NCBI GenBank assembly: GCA_044508675.1
Contig: JBIQHF010000035.1
Span: 1 to 9,981, forward strand
Length of the DNA: 9,981 bases
Source of the DNA: Raineyella sp044508675
Lineage (GTDB): Bacteria; Actinomycetota; Actinomycetes; Propionibacteriales; Propionibacteriaceae
Reading direction: 5' to 3'
Part shown: one piece after another, positions 1 to 6,232 of the stretch
Position numbering within the stretch: the first letter of the stretch is position 1
Layout of the letters: every line of letters starts with the position of its first letter
Notes under the pieces: model-generated
The model's database searches: none
The model's input: only the letters and a program-made list of their open reading frames with translations
What the model was told of the DNA's origin: nothing
Translations under genes and position numbers: made by a program

Positions 1-9
1 GCTTTTCAT
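1..9 (-). CDS. 5' end of an unidentified gene leaving the window
   Basis: Only the first three codons are visible (ATG AAA AGC, Met-Lys-Ser, reading leftward from base 9). The start is supported by a strong ribosome-binding site, AAGGAGG, on the minus strand about six bases before the ATG. Nothing can be said about the product. The Met-Lys-Ser opening is compatible with a signal peptide but is far too short to claim one. The gene points away from the neighbouring insertion-sequence remnants. Confidence 0.5.
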
Positions 10-13
10 TCCG

Positions 14-22
14 ATCCTCCTT
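14..22 (-). promoter_or_regulatory. Ribosome-binding site for the leftmost gene
   Basis: On the minus strand this reads CAAGGAGGA-like sequence with a consensus AAGGAGG core. It is placed six bases before the ATG at base 9, and it is the main reason for calling a gene start there. Confidence 0.5.
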
Positions 23-41
23 GACGGGTCTAGTGATGCGC

Positions 42-65
42 GTCTCACTTAAGTCAGGATGAGAC
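42..65. repeat. Small inverted repeat upstream of the leftmost gene
   Basis: GTCTCA (42-47) and TGAGAC (60-65) are perfect inverted copies separated by 12 bases. They lie in the presumed promoter region of the leftmost minus-strand gene. A weak promoter-like pair on the minus strand (TTGAAC, 17 bases, TCTCAT) overlaps the repeat, so it could be an operator. A six-base repeat is also easily a chance event, so the call is tentative. Confidence 0.25.
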
Positions 66-163
66 ATCCCGAGTGAAGCACGTTCAACTCAAGAGGGTCA
101 CAGAGAAACCAAAAATGTAAACCTTTGTTTATGTCTCGGCAGCATGGGTGCTGGCAGTCTCGT

Positions 164-208
164 CCAGCAGTCCCCTTCGCCCACCTCAAACAGTTCGGCG
201 ACCTGTCC
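164..208 (+). pseudogene. IS5-family-like transposase remnant, left fragment
   Basis: The plus-strand frame reads PAVPFAHLKQFGDLS up to base 208 and is then cut by the IS30-family element. The other half resumes at 1319. Joining the two at the duplicated TCC gives HLKQFGDLSTRYHKRAT. This resembles the C-terminal region of IS5-family transposases, which typically carry a K-Q-F ... T-R-Y/F-D-K-R-A pattern. The frame is open further left, to an ATG at 131, but those residues are not recognisable and the rest of the gene is absent. Family assignment is from memory of the pattern, not from a search. Confidence 0.55.
206..208. repeat. Target-site duplication TCC, left copy
   Basis: The trinucleotide TCC directly abuts the left terminal repeat of the IS30-family element. 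An identical TCC follows the right terminal repeat at 1319-1321. A duplication of 2-3 bp is usual for IS30-family insertions. Removing the element with one copy restores an uninterrupted reading frame in the host transposase remnant. Confidence 0.7.
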
Positions 209-233
209 GGCGGTGTCATACCGTCGAAGCAAC
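209..233 (+). repeat. Left terminal inverted repeat of the IS30-family element
   Basis: It opens with GGCGGTGTCA and matches the complement of 1294-1318 at 18 of 25 positions. Conserved blocks are GTGTCA, CGT and AAGCA. It lies 26 bases ahead of the transposase start. Confidence 0.75.
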
Positions 234-259
234 ACTGCTGGTGAGGGAGGGGTTGCTGG

Positions 260-1311
260 ATGGGGCGGAGGATGTTGACGGTCGCGGACCGGGTGGAGAT
301 CTCGACAGGGCTGAAGGCGGGCTGGTCGATCCGGCGAATCGCTGCTCATATCGACCGGGCCCCTTCGGTGGTCTGCCGGGAGATCGCCCGCAACACGACC
401 AAGACGCGCGGCTACCGACTGGTGAGCGCCGATGAGAAGGCCAAGGAGCGCCGGGCACGGCCCCAGGAGCACAAGGTCGCAGCGGATCCGTTGCTGCGGG
501 CTCGGGCCCTGGCCGACCTGAAGCGCTCCCGCACCCCACGCCAGATCACTGGCCGGTTGACCCTCGAGGCCCAAGACGCGAGCGTGGGCCCGGTGAAGGG
601 ATCACCATCGGCCCAGGGCCACAGCGTCAGCCACGAGGGCATCTACCGCTACATCTACGCCCTACCCAAGGGCGAACTCGCCCGCCACGGCATCATGCTG
701 CGCACCAAACGGACCCGGCGACGGACCCCGAAACCGGCCGGGCAACGCGGCGTCCCGATCGTGGGGATGGTCAGCATCGAGGACCGTGACCCCGAGGCGG
801 ACGAGCGGCGCGTGCCGGGGCAATGGGAATCTCAATGGCTTTGTCAAGCGGCGAGCGGGGTGTTGGTGGGGGACGCAGCGCTGCCGCGACACTGGTCGAA
901 CGCACGACCCGGTTCGTGACGATCCTGGCACTGCCCCAGGGCAAGACCAGCGAGGCGCTGGCGGACTCGTTGATCGAGAACGCCGACGCGCTCCCGGCGA
1001 TGATGCGCCGCTCGCTGACCTGGGACCAGGGCTCCGAGATGGCCCGCCATGCCGCGTTCACCCTCGCCACGAACATGCCGGTCTACTTCGCCGACCCCCA
1101 CTCACCATGGCAGCGCGGCAGCAATGAAAACACCAACGGGCTGATCCGCGAGTACCTGCCCAAGGGCACCGTCATCACGACCCACCAGCCCTACCTGACA
1201 GCGATCGCCGAAGAACTCAACGACCGACCCCGCGCCGTCCTGGGCTACCTCACCCCCAGAGAAGCCTTCGAACGCCTACTCCTCAACGAAGCCGCTGCTT
1301 GCACGCCTTGA
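260..1311 (+). pseudogene. IS30-family transposase, frameshifted and lacking the first catalytic Asp
   Basis: IS30 transposases are DDE recombinases that cut and join the ends of their element. The start is ATG 260, preceded by a GGGAGGGG ribosome-binding site. The first frame (260 to about 830) carries the N-terminal helix-turn-helix region (GWSIRRIAAHIDRAPSVVCR), then GIYRYIY and VPGQWE. In the family, W-E is followed by G-D-L, whose Asp is the first catalytic residue. Here the frame runs instead into SQWLCQAAS. The coding frame resumes one register over (about 870-1311) with GGRSAAATLVERTTRF, TWDQGSE (second Asp) and RGSNENTNGLIREYLPKG (catalytic Glu), ending at TGA 1311. The 44 bases between W-E and the Arg of RSAAAT are too many, and out of frame, for the usual nine to eleven codons. 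CAATGG occurs twice (821 and 833) at the break. Programmed frameshifting is unlikely because a catalytic residue is lost. Confidence 0.85.
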
Positions 1312-1318
1312 CACTGCC
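1294..1318 (-). repeat. Right terminal inverted repeat of the IS30-family element
   Basis: Read on the minus strand it opens GGCAGTGTCA, matching the left end. The TGA stop of the transposase (1309-1311) lies inside it. Confidence 0.75.
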
Positions 1319-1321
1319 TCC
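1319..1321. repeat. Target-site duplication TCC, right copy
   Basis: It is identical to 206-208 and sits immediately outside the right terminal repeat. Confidence 0.7.
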
Positions 1322-1395
1322 ACCCGCTACCACAAACGCGCCACACCCGGGTCGCCGAAGTCACCATCGCCGCCATCATCCTCTGGCTCCGCTGA
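1319..1395 (+). pseudogene. IS5-family-like transposase remnant, C-terminal fragment
   Basis: Continuing from the left fragment, the frame reads TRYHKRAT. One register over it then reads RVAEVTIAAIILWLR and stops at TGA 1393-1395. Both halves line up in spacing with a typical IS5-family C-terminus (T-R-Y-D-K-R-A followed by a 17-residue hydrophobic tail ending W-L-R) if one base has been lost around 1349-1354. The gene was therefore broken twice: once by the IS30-family insertion and once by a small deletion. The order of those events cannot be read from the sequence. Confidence 0.6.
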
Positions 1396-1412
1396 ACTTA
1401 CAGGACAGGCCC
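1396..1412. repeat. Probable right end of the outer IS5-family-like element
   Basis: Just after the remnant's stop codon comes ACTTACAGGACAGGCCC, which on the minus strand begins GGGCCTGTCCTG. A terminal repeat tight against the transposase stop is usual for these elements. The adjoining bases form CCCTAGGG (1410-1417), and a CTAG-like target would suit an IS5-family insertion. The matching left end is not in the window, so the exact border is inferred. Confidence 0.4.
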
Positions 1413-1442
1413 TAGGGACCTCACCCCCAGCCCCGGGATCGC

Positions 1443-2768
1443 TCAGGAGCGCTTGGCCCGCGGCCGCACCTCGATGTGGATCGGCGTGCCCTGGAACCCG
1501 AATTCCTCGCGCAGCCGGCGCTCGACGAAGCGTACGTACCCGGCGTCCAGGTCGCCGGTGGTGAACAGGATGAAGGTCGGCGGACCGGCCTGGGCCTGGG
1601 TCCCGAACAGGATCCGGGACTGCTTGCCGCCCCGCAGCGGATGCGGGTGCGCGGCGACGAGCCGGCCCAGGAACGCGTTGAGCTTGCCGGTCGAGATCCG
1701 TGTCTGCCAGCCGGCGATCGCCTCGTTGATGGCCGTACGCAGCTTGACGACGTTGCGTCCGGTCAAGGCGGAGATGTTGATGTGGTCGGCCCACTGGAAC
1801 TGGACCATGTCCCGTTCGATCTCCCGATCCAGGTAGCGGCGCCGCTCCTCGTCGGTGAGATCCCACTTGTTGAACGCGACGACCAGTGCGCGGCCGGCAT
1901 CCTCCACCATCGACAGGATCCGCAGGTCCTGCTCGGTCAGCTCCTCCGAGGCGTCGATCACGGCGACGCACACCTCGGCGCGCTCGATCGCGCTGGCGGT
2001 CCGCAACGACGCGTAGTACTCGTGCCCGGAGGCCTCCTTGACCCGGCGGCGCAGGCCGGCGGTGTCGATGAAGCGGAAGACCTCTCCCCCGACCTCGACC
2101 AACTCATCGACCGGGTCGACCGTGGTGCCGGAGACGTCGGAGACGACCGAGCGCTGGGCGCCGACCAACCGGTTCAGCAGCGAGGACTTGCCGACGTTCG
2201 GCTTGCCGACGATCGCAACCCGGCGGGGCCCGCCCTGCTCCTCCTCGGCGACACCCGTGCCCTCGGGGAGAACGGCGACGACCGCGTCGAGCAGGTCGCC
2301 CGAGCCGCGACCGTGGATCGCCGAGACCGGCCACGGCTGGCCCAGCCCGAGGTTCCACATCGCGGTGGCCTCGATCTCGGTCCGCTGGTCGTCGACCTTG
2401 TTGGCGGCGAGCACGACCGGCTTGCCGGAACGGCGCAGCACCTCGACCACTGCCTCGTCCTCGTCGAGGGTCCCGACGGTGGCGTCGACCACCAGCACCA
2501 CGACGTCGGCGGCATTGATGGCCAGCTCCGCCTGCTCGGCGATCCGCGCGGCCATGCCCTTGGCATCCGAGGCCCAGCCGCCGGTGTCGACCACGACGAA
2601 TTCGCGGCCGTTCCAGTCGGCGTCGTACGAGATCCGGTCGCGGGTCACCCCGGGAACGTCCTGGACCACCGCCTCGCGTCGCCCGATGATGCGGTTGACC
2701 AGTGTCGACTTGCCGACATTGGGGCGTCCGACGATGGCGACGACAGGCTTGGTCTGGTTCTGGTTCAC
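1443..2768 (-). CDS. der: Ribosome-associated GTPase Der (EngA)
   Basis: Der is an essential cytosolic GTPase with two G domains in tandem that acts in late assembly of the 50S ribosomal subunit. Both domains are complete. The first has GRPNVGKS (residues 14-21), DTGG (61-64) and NKVD (123-126). The second has GKPNVGKS (about 188-195), DTAG and NKWD. A C-terminal KH-like domain follows, ending in KRS. The start chosen is GTG 2768, giving 441 aa, the usual family length. The frame stays open much further upstream, but that stretch overlaps the acyltransferase gene and is not Der-like. No good ribosome-binding site precedes the GTG, and a hairpin (2791-2819) lies just upstream, so translation may depend on read-through or re-initiation from the upstream gene. 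It is the last gene of the run; the dead insertion sequences follow within about 30 bases of its stop. Confidence 0.97.
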   Translation of the reverse strand: MNQNQTKPVVAIVGRPNVGKSTLVNRIIGRREAVVQDVPGVTRDRISYDADWNGREFVVVDTGGWASDAKGMAARIAEQAELAINAADVVVLVVDATVGTLDEDEAVVEVLRRSGKPVVLAANKVDDQRTEIEATAMWNLGLGQPWPVSAIHGRGSGDLLDAVVAVLPEGTGVAEEEQGGPRRVAIVGKPNVGKSSLLNRLVGAQRSVVSDVSGTTVDPVDELVEVGGEVFRFIDTAGLRRRVKEASGHEYYASLRTASAIERAEVCVAVIDASEELTEQDLRILSMVEDAGRALVVAFNKWDLTDEERRRYLDREIERDMVQFQWADHINISALTGRNVVKLRTAINEAIAGWQTRISTGKLNAFLGRLVAAHPHPLRGGKQSRILFGTQAQAGPPTFILFTTGDLDAGYVRFVERRLREEFGFQGTPIHIEVRPRAKRS

Positions 2769-2790
2769 CGCACAAGAGTAGACCAACAGG

Positions 2791-2819
2791 CCGACCGGGC
2801 CGTCCCGGCCGACGGTCGG
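2791..2819 (-). other. Stable hairpin between the acyltransferase gene and der
   Basis: CCGACCGGGCCG (2791-2802) pairs with CGGCCGACGGTCGG (2806-2819): twelve G+C-rich pairs, a two-base bulge and a TCC loop. It fills half of the 58-base gap. No T-run follows on the minus strand, so a full intrinsic terminator is not supported. It could attenuate transcription, protect an mRNA end or control der translation. Confidence 0.45.
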
Positions 2820-2826
2820 GCCGGCG

Positions 2827-3651
2827 TCAGAATACGGCGATACGGTCCTTCGGCACCCCCGGCAGCCGGGTCCCGGTGAGCGACTCGGCGTGCCGGACAT
2901 GGGCCGCCAGCTGGATCCGCAGCCTCTCGGAGGCCTGGGCGACGTCGACCCGGCGGCGGGGCCAGTCGACCCACGGCAGGTGCAGCGGAGCACCGAAGAC
3001 CACGTGCATCCGGGAGCCGGGCCGGGGCGTGCTGCGCGGGCTGTCACCGGCCCGCCGGGTGCCCAGCAGGGCCGTCGGGACGATCGGTGCGCCGGTGACC
3101 ATGGCCAGATAGGCCGCGCCGGGGCGGATCCAGCGGAACTCGCCGGTGTCCCGCATCCCCTCCGGGAAGATCGCCAGTGCCTGCCCGACGCGCAGTACCC
3201 GGATGCAGCGGTCGATCGCAGCCCGGTCGACGACCACGTCCCGGTCGATCGGGATCTGGCCCGAGCCCTGCAGAACCTCGCCGACCGGCCCGACGAACAG
3301 TTCGCTCTTGGCCAGCGCGTACGTCGGGAAACGCGGCGACATGACCACCGCCAGCGGCCCATCCATGGTGGCGATGTGGTTGCAGGCCAGGATCACCGGA
3401 CCCTCGGCCGGGACATGCTCGCTGCCATGCACGTCGATGGTCCAGAGCGTCCGCAGCACGGCCCTGGTCGGACGGACCAGGGCCCGCAGCAGCCGGCGCG
3501 ACGGCAGGGCCAGGTGGTCGGTGCGAGGCAGCCCGGACGCGGCACGCCGCAGGTCGGTGGACCCGGCGTCGTCGAGGCCGGTGTCGTCGAGGAACGGATG
3601 ACCGAGATGTTCGGGACCGGTCTGTGCTGCGGTCCGGGTGTCCACGGTCAT
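2827..3651 (-). CDS. PlsC-type lysophospholipid acyltransferase family protein
   Basis: This family transfers an acyl chain to lysophosphatidic acid or a related lysolipid at the inner face of the cytoplasmic membrane. The 274-residue protein carries the acyltransferase motifs in order. They are the catalytic NHIATMD (H92 and D97, the HxxxxD motif), GQIPIDRD (131-138), FPEGMR (162-167) and APIVPTALLG (188-197). The first 50 or so residues are a polar, family-atypical extension. ATG 3651 follows an AGAGGA ribosome-binding site and lies 16 bases after the cmk stop. A PlsC-type gene between cmk and der is a familiar arrangement in bacteria. The exact substrate cannot be told from sequence. Confidence 0.9.
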   Translation of the reverse strand: MTVDTRTAAQTGPEHLGHPFLDDTGLDDAGSTDLRRAASGLPRTDHLALPSRRLLRALVRPTRAVLRTLWTIDVHGSEHVPAEGPVILACNHIATMDGPLAVVMSPRFPTYALAKSELFVGPVGEVLQGSGQIPIDRDVVVDRAAIDRCIRVLRVGQALAIFPEGMRDTGEFRWIRPGAAYLAMVTGAPIVPTALLGTRRAGDSPRSTPRPGSRMHVVFGAPLHLPWVDWPRRRVDVAQASERLRIQLAAHVRHAESLTGTRLPGVPKDRIAVF

Positions 3652-3667
3652 GGGCTGTTCCTCTCGG

Positions 3668-4345
3668 TCAGGGGTGCTCGGCGAGAAGCTGCTCGACGAG
3701 GCCGACGACCCGGTCCACGACCGTCGGCAGGTCGTCGACGGTGGTATCGATGACGGTGACGCCGTCGGCCGCCGTGGTGAAGGCCGTCACCTGGGAGTCG
3801 TCGCGGTCACGGCGGATCACCTGGTCGGTCACCTCGACGCCGTTGGCCTTCTCCCCCAGTTCAGCGGCCCGGCGGGCGACCCGCGCCTGCGGGTCGGCGA
3901 CCAGCAGGATCCGCAGGTCGGCATCGGGGGCGACCACCGTGGTGATGTCCCGGCCCTCGACCACGATCCCTGCCGGAGCAGCGGCGATCAGCGCCCGCTG
4001 GCGGGCGATCAGGTCGTCCCGGACCGGCAGGAGGGAGGAGACCTTCGACACCTGCGCGGAGATCCGTGGCTCGCGGATCGCCTCGGTGACGTCGGTGCCG
4101 TCGACGTGGATCGTCGGGGCGCCCGGGTCGGTGCCGACCCGCAGCTCGGTCCGGGCGACCAGCGCCGTGACCGCGTCGACGTCCTCGATCGGCAGGGCGG
4201 ACTCCAGCCAGGCCCAGGCCGCGGCGCGATACATCGCGCCGGTGTCGAGATAGGACCAGCCGAAATGCTCGGCAACGGCCCGAGAGGTCGAGGACTTCCC
4301 CGCACCGCTCGGCCCGTCGATGGCCACCACTACCATGTTCGTCAC
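3668..4345 (-). CDS. cmk: Cytidylate kinase
   Basis: Cmk phosphorylates CMP and dCMP with ATP in pyrimidine nucleotide metabolism and recycling. Visible are the P-loop GPSGAGKS (residues 11-18), LDTGAMYR (33-40), the substrate-binding VEGRDITTVV segment and the lid-region RRDRDDS. GTG 4345 is chosen as start because AAGGAAG sits about five bases before it. An ATG three codons on (4336) is possible but too far from that site. The frame is open to 4432, which would overlap the tyrA end and add an unrelated Arg-rich leader. The chosen protein is 225 aa, normal for the family. It lies 71 bases after tyrA, with a hairpin in the gap. Confidence 0.95.
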   Translation of the reverse strand: MTNMVVVAIDGPSGAGKSSTSRAVAEHFGWSYLDTGAMYRAAAWAWLESALPIEDVDAVTALVARTELRVGTDPGAPTIHVDGTDVTEAIREPRISAQVSKVSSLLPVRDDLIARQRALIAAAPAGIVVEGRDITTVVAPDADLRILLVADPQARVARRAAELGEKANGVEVTDQVIRRDRDDSQVTAFTTAADGVTVIDTTVDDLPTVVDRVVGLVEQLLAEHP

Positions 4346-4374
4346 CTTAACTTCCTTGGTCGACAACGCCCGAC

Positions 4375-4404
4375 GCCTGCATGTCCTCCGGGTGGACAGC
4401 AGGC
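4375..4404 (-). other. Hairpin in the tyrA-cmk gap
   Basis: GCCTGC-A-TGTCC (4375-4386) pairs with GGACAGCAGGC (4394-4404): eleven base pairs, one bulged A and a seven-base loop. It lies 12 bases past the tyrA stop and about 30 before the cmk start. No T-run follows on the minus strand, so it is at most a weak terminator or an attenuator, processing or stability element. Confidence 0.45.
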
Positions 4405-4416
4405 AACGCCTCGGCG

Positions 4417-5499
4417 TCAGGCCAGATTCCACCCGGCGGCCTGCATGGCCTCGGACACCTGGCGGGCCATCCCCGGCTCGATGGAGACGGCCAGGTAGCC
4501 GACCTTGCGGACCAGGTCGTGCTGGATCTGGATGTCCTCGACGTTCCCGCCGGCGTCGGCGAAATCACGGAACAGCTGGGCCAGTGCACCGTGGGCGTCG
4601 GGCAGCTCGATCACGATCTTGGCGTACTCCATCTGCGGCGCGCCGTGCTTGCCGGGGATCTGGCGGGTGCCGTTCACCCCGCGCTGCAGGAACGCGCGGA
4701 CCTTGTGGGCGGGGTCGTCCAGGGCATCGATCAGCTCGTCGAGCCGGTTGCGGACGTCCTCCAGTTCGGGGCGCAGCGCGTCGACGTTGCCCGCGATGAT
4801 CTGCTCCCACAGGTCGGGATCGGAGCCGGCGATCCGGGTGACGTCCCGCAGCCCCTGGCCGGCCAGTTGCAGGTGGCCGGTCGGGATGCCGAGCAGGTGC
4901 TCGGCCATCAGCACCGAGACCAGCTGCGGCAGGTGCGAGACCTGGGCGACGGCCCGGTCGTGGTCCTCCGGCGTGAACCAGGTGTAGCGGGCCCCGCACA
5001 GCTCGATCAGTGCCCGGACCCGATCGGCGGTGGCCTCCGAGACCTCCGGGTGCGGGGTGACCGCCCAGATCCGGTCCTGGAACAGGTCGGGGCGGGCGGA
5101 GGTCGGCCCCGAGTGCTGGCTGCCGGCCATCGGGTGCGAGCCGAGGTAGCGCGACAGGTCCCGTCCGGTGGCCTGGAGCTGGTGCAGCACCTTGCCCTTC
5201 ACCGAGCCGACGTCGGTGACGGCGGCGTTCGGGTAGAGGTCCAGGGCCTCGCCGATCACGGCGGACAGCGAGCGGGGCGGGGTGGCGACGACCACGAGGC
5301 GTACGGCGTCCGGATCGGCCTTGGCCACCGTCCCGGCCCCCAGGGAGGCGGCGACCCGGGCGTTCGAGACGATCGCATCGGACAGGTGCACCTCCACCCC
5401 TGCTCGGGTCAGCGCGGCACCGATCGAGGCGCCGAGCAGGCCGGTACCGATCACCACGCTCGGGTTGACCAGGCGTGCTGCGGCCTCCCGGTCGTTCAT
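4417..5499 (-). CDS. tyrA: Prephenate dehydrogenase with C-terminal ACT domain
   Basis: TyrA oxidatively decarboxylates prephenate to 4-hydroxyphenylpyruvate with NAD(P)+ in tyrosine synthesis. The 360-residue protein has a Rossmann nucleotide-binding motif GTGLLGAS (18-25). It also has the conserved GSHPMAGSQHSG segment (120-131) and VSHLPQ (187-192), where the active-site His of the family lies. From about residue 294 a C-terminal ACT-like domain follows (AKIVIELPDAHGALAQLF onward). Such domains usually mediate feedback control by aromatic amino acids. The ATG overlaps the prcA stop as ATGA, so the gene is probably translationally coupled to prcA. An AGAGG site lies within the end of prcA. 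Sitting directly behind a proteasome gene is unusual for tyrA. Confidence 0.95.
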   Translation of the reverse strand: MNDREAAARLVNPSVVIGTGLLGASIGAALTRAGVEVHLSDAIVSNARVAASLGAGTVAKADPDAVRLVVVATPPRSLSAVIGEALDLYPNAAVTDVGSVKGKVLHQLQATGRDLSRYLGSHPMAGSQHSGPTSARPDLFQDRIWAVTPHPEVSEATADRVRALIELCGARYTWFTPEDHDRAVAQVSHLPQLVSVLMAEHLLGIPTGHLQLAGQGLRDVTRIAGSDPDLWEQIIAGNVDALRPELEDVRNRLDELIDALDDPAHKVRAFLQRGVNGTRQIPGKHGAPQMEYAKIVIELPDAHGALAQLFRDFADAGGNVEDIQIQHDLVRKVGYLAVSIEPGMARQVSEAMQAAGWNLA

Positions 5500-6203
5500 G
5501 CCAGGACCTCTGCCAGCTCGTGCTGCGAAAGCCGGCGGAACTTCCGCGGCCGCCGCCAGGTCCGATCCAGCACTCCGACCTCCAGCGCCTCGGGACCGAG
5601 CTCCCGGGGAGTCGACTGGGTGGACGTGGACGTGTCGGCACCCAGGGCGCGTACGGCGAGGCGGATCGCGTCGGGCAGCTCGGCCTGCGGGTCGACCTCG
5701 TTGCGCAGGACGTCGGCGATCAGCTCGGTCGCGCCGCCCATCGCGGTGAAGTTCTCCTCGTCGGCGACCGACCCGTCGTAGAGCAGCCGGTAGATCTGGT
5801 CCCCGCCGGGGGCGTCGCCCAGTTCGGCGACCACGAGCTCGACCTCGAACGGCTTCGCGACACTGGAGGCGAACGTCTCGCCGAGCAGCTGGGCGTACGC
5901 GTTGGCCAGCATCCGGCCGGTCACGTCCGACCGGTCGTACGCGTAGCCGCGCATGTCCGCCTGCTGGATGCCGGCGATCCGCAGTTGCTCGAACTCGTTG
6001 TAGCGGCCGACCGCGGCGAAGGCGATCCGATCGTAGATCTCGGAGATCTTGTGCAGCGACGAGGAACGGTTCTCAGCGACGAAGCAGATCCCGTCGCGGT
6101 AGCGCAGCACGACGACGGCCCGGCCCCGGGAGATGCCCTTGCGGGCATAGTCGGAGCGGTCCTTCATCTGCTGCTCGGGCGCGACGTAGAACGGCATGCT
6201 CAT
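5496..6203 (-). CDS. prcA: Proteasome subunit alpha
   Basis: PrcA forms the outer heptameric rings of the 20S proteasome and the gate through which Pup-tagged proteins are fed. The 235-residue protein opens MSMPFYVAPEQQMKDRSDYA and carries ARKGISRGR, FVAENRSSSLHKISEIYDRI, GRYNEF and RGYAYDRSDVTGR. These are highly similar to the actinobacterial alpha-subunit consensus. It has no N-terminal catalytic Thr, as expected for alpha. ATG 6203 follows a GGAGGAAGG ribosome-binding site; a second ATG two codons on is possible. It lies 29 bases after prcB and its stop overlaps the tyrA start. The usual downstream neighbour, pafA, is absent. Confidence 0.97.
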   Translation of the reverse strand: MSMPFYVAPEQQMKDRSDYARKGISRGRAVVVLRYRDGICFVAENRSSSLHKISEIYDRIAFAAVGRYNEFEQLRIAGIQQADMRGYAYDRSDVTGRMLANAYAQLLGETFASSVAKPFEVELVVAELGDAPGGDQIYRLLYDGSVADEENFTAMGGATELIADVLRNEVDPQAELPDAIRLAVRALGADTSTSTQSTPRELGPEALEVGVLDRTWRRPRKFRRLSQHELAEVLA

Positions 6204-6232
6204 GGTGGTCCTTCCTCCGGTGGGGTGCGGGT

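Larger units (their letters stand above)
209..1318 (+). mobile_element. IS30-family insertion sequence (defective), 1110 bp
   Basis: The element is bounded by imperfect 25-bp inverted repeats (209-233 and 1294-1318, 18 of 25 positions identical), with outer ends GGCGGTGTCA and GGCAGTGTCA. TCC occurs on both flanks. It holds one transposase gene whose stop codon lies inside the right repeat, the compact layout usual for this family. Its length is typical of IS30 elements. Three independent signs agree on the borders: the inverted repeats, the TCC duplication, and restoration of the interrupted outer reading frame on removal. The transposase is disrupted, so the copy should not be autonomous. 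Confidence 0.85.

Noticed and set aside
815..870. Programmed ribosomal frameshift producing a full IS30 transposase
   Set aside because: No clear slippery site with a frame overlap is present, IS30 transposases normally come from one frame, and the first catalytic Asp is missing from any joined product.
200..1411. GACCTGTCC (200-208) and GGACAGGCC (1403-1411) as terminal repeats of the inner element
   Set aside because: GTGTCA-type repeats with a TCC duplication fit better and restore the outer reading frame. The left motif is coding sequence of the outer remnant.
1476..2879. 467-residue plus-strand open frame opposite der
   Set aside because: It is antisense to both GTPase domains of Der. 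The composition is Asp/Gly/Val/Leu-rich shadow sequence with no domain.
2769..3362. N-terminal extension of der to 639 residues
   Set aside because: The extension overlaps the PlsC-type acyltransferase in another frame and is Arg/Ser-rich junk. Der homology begins right after GTG 2768.
4346..4432. N-terminal extension of cmk
   Set aside because: It overlaps the tyrA end and the hairpin and is Arg-rich with no family similarity. AAGGAAG places the start at GTG 4345.
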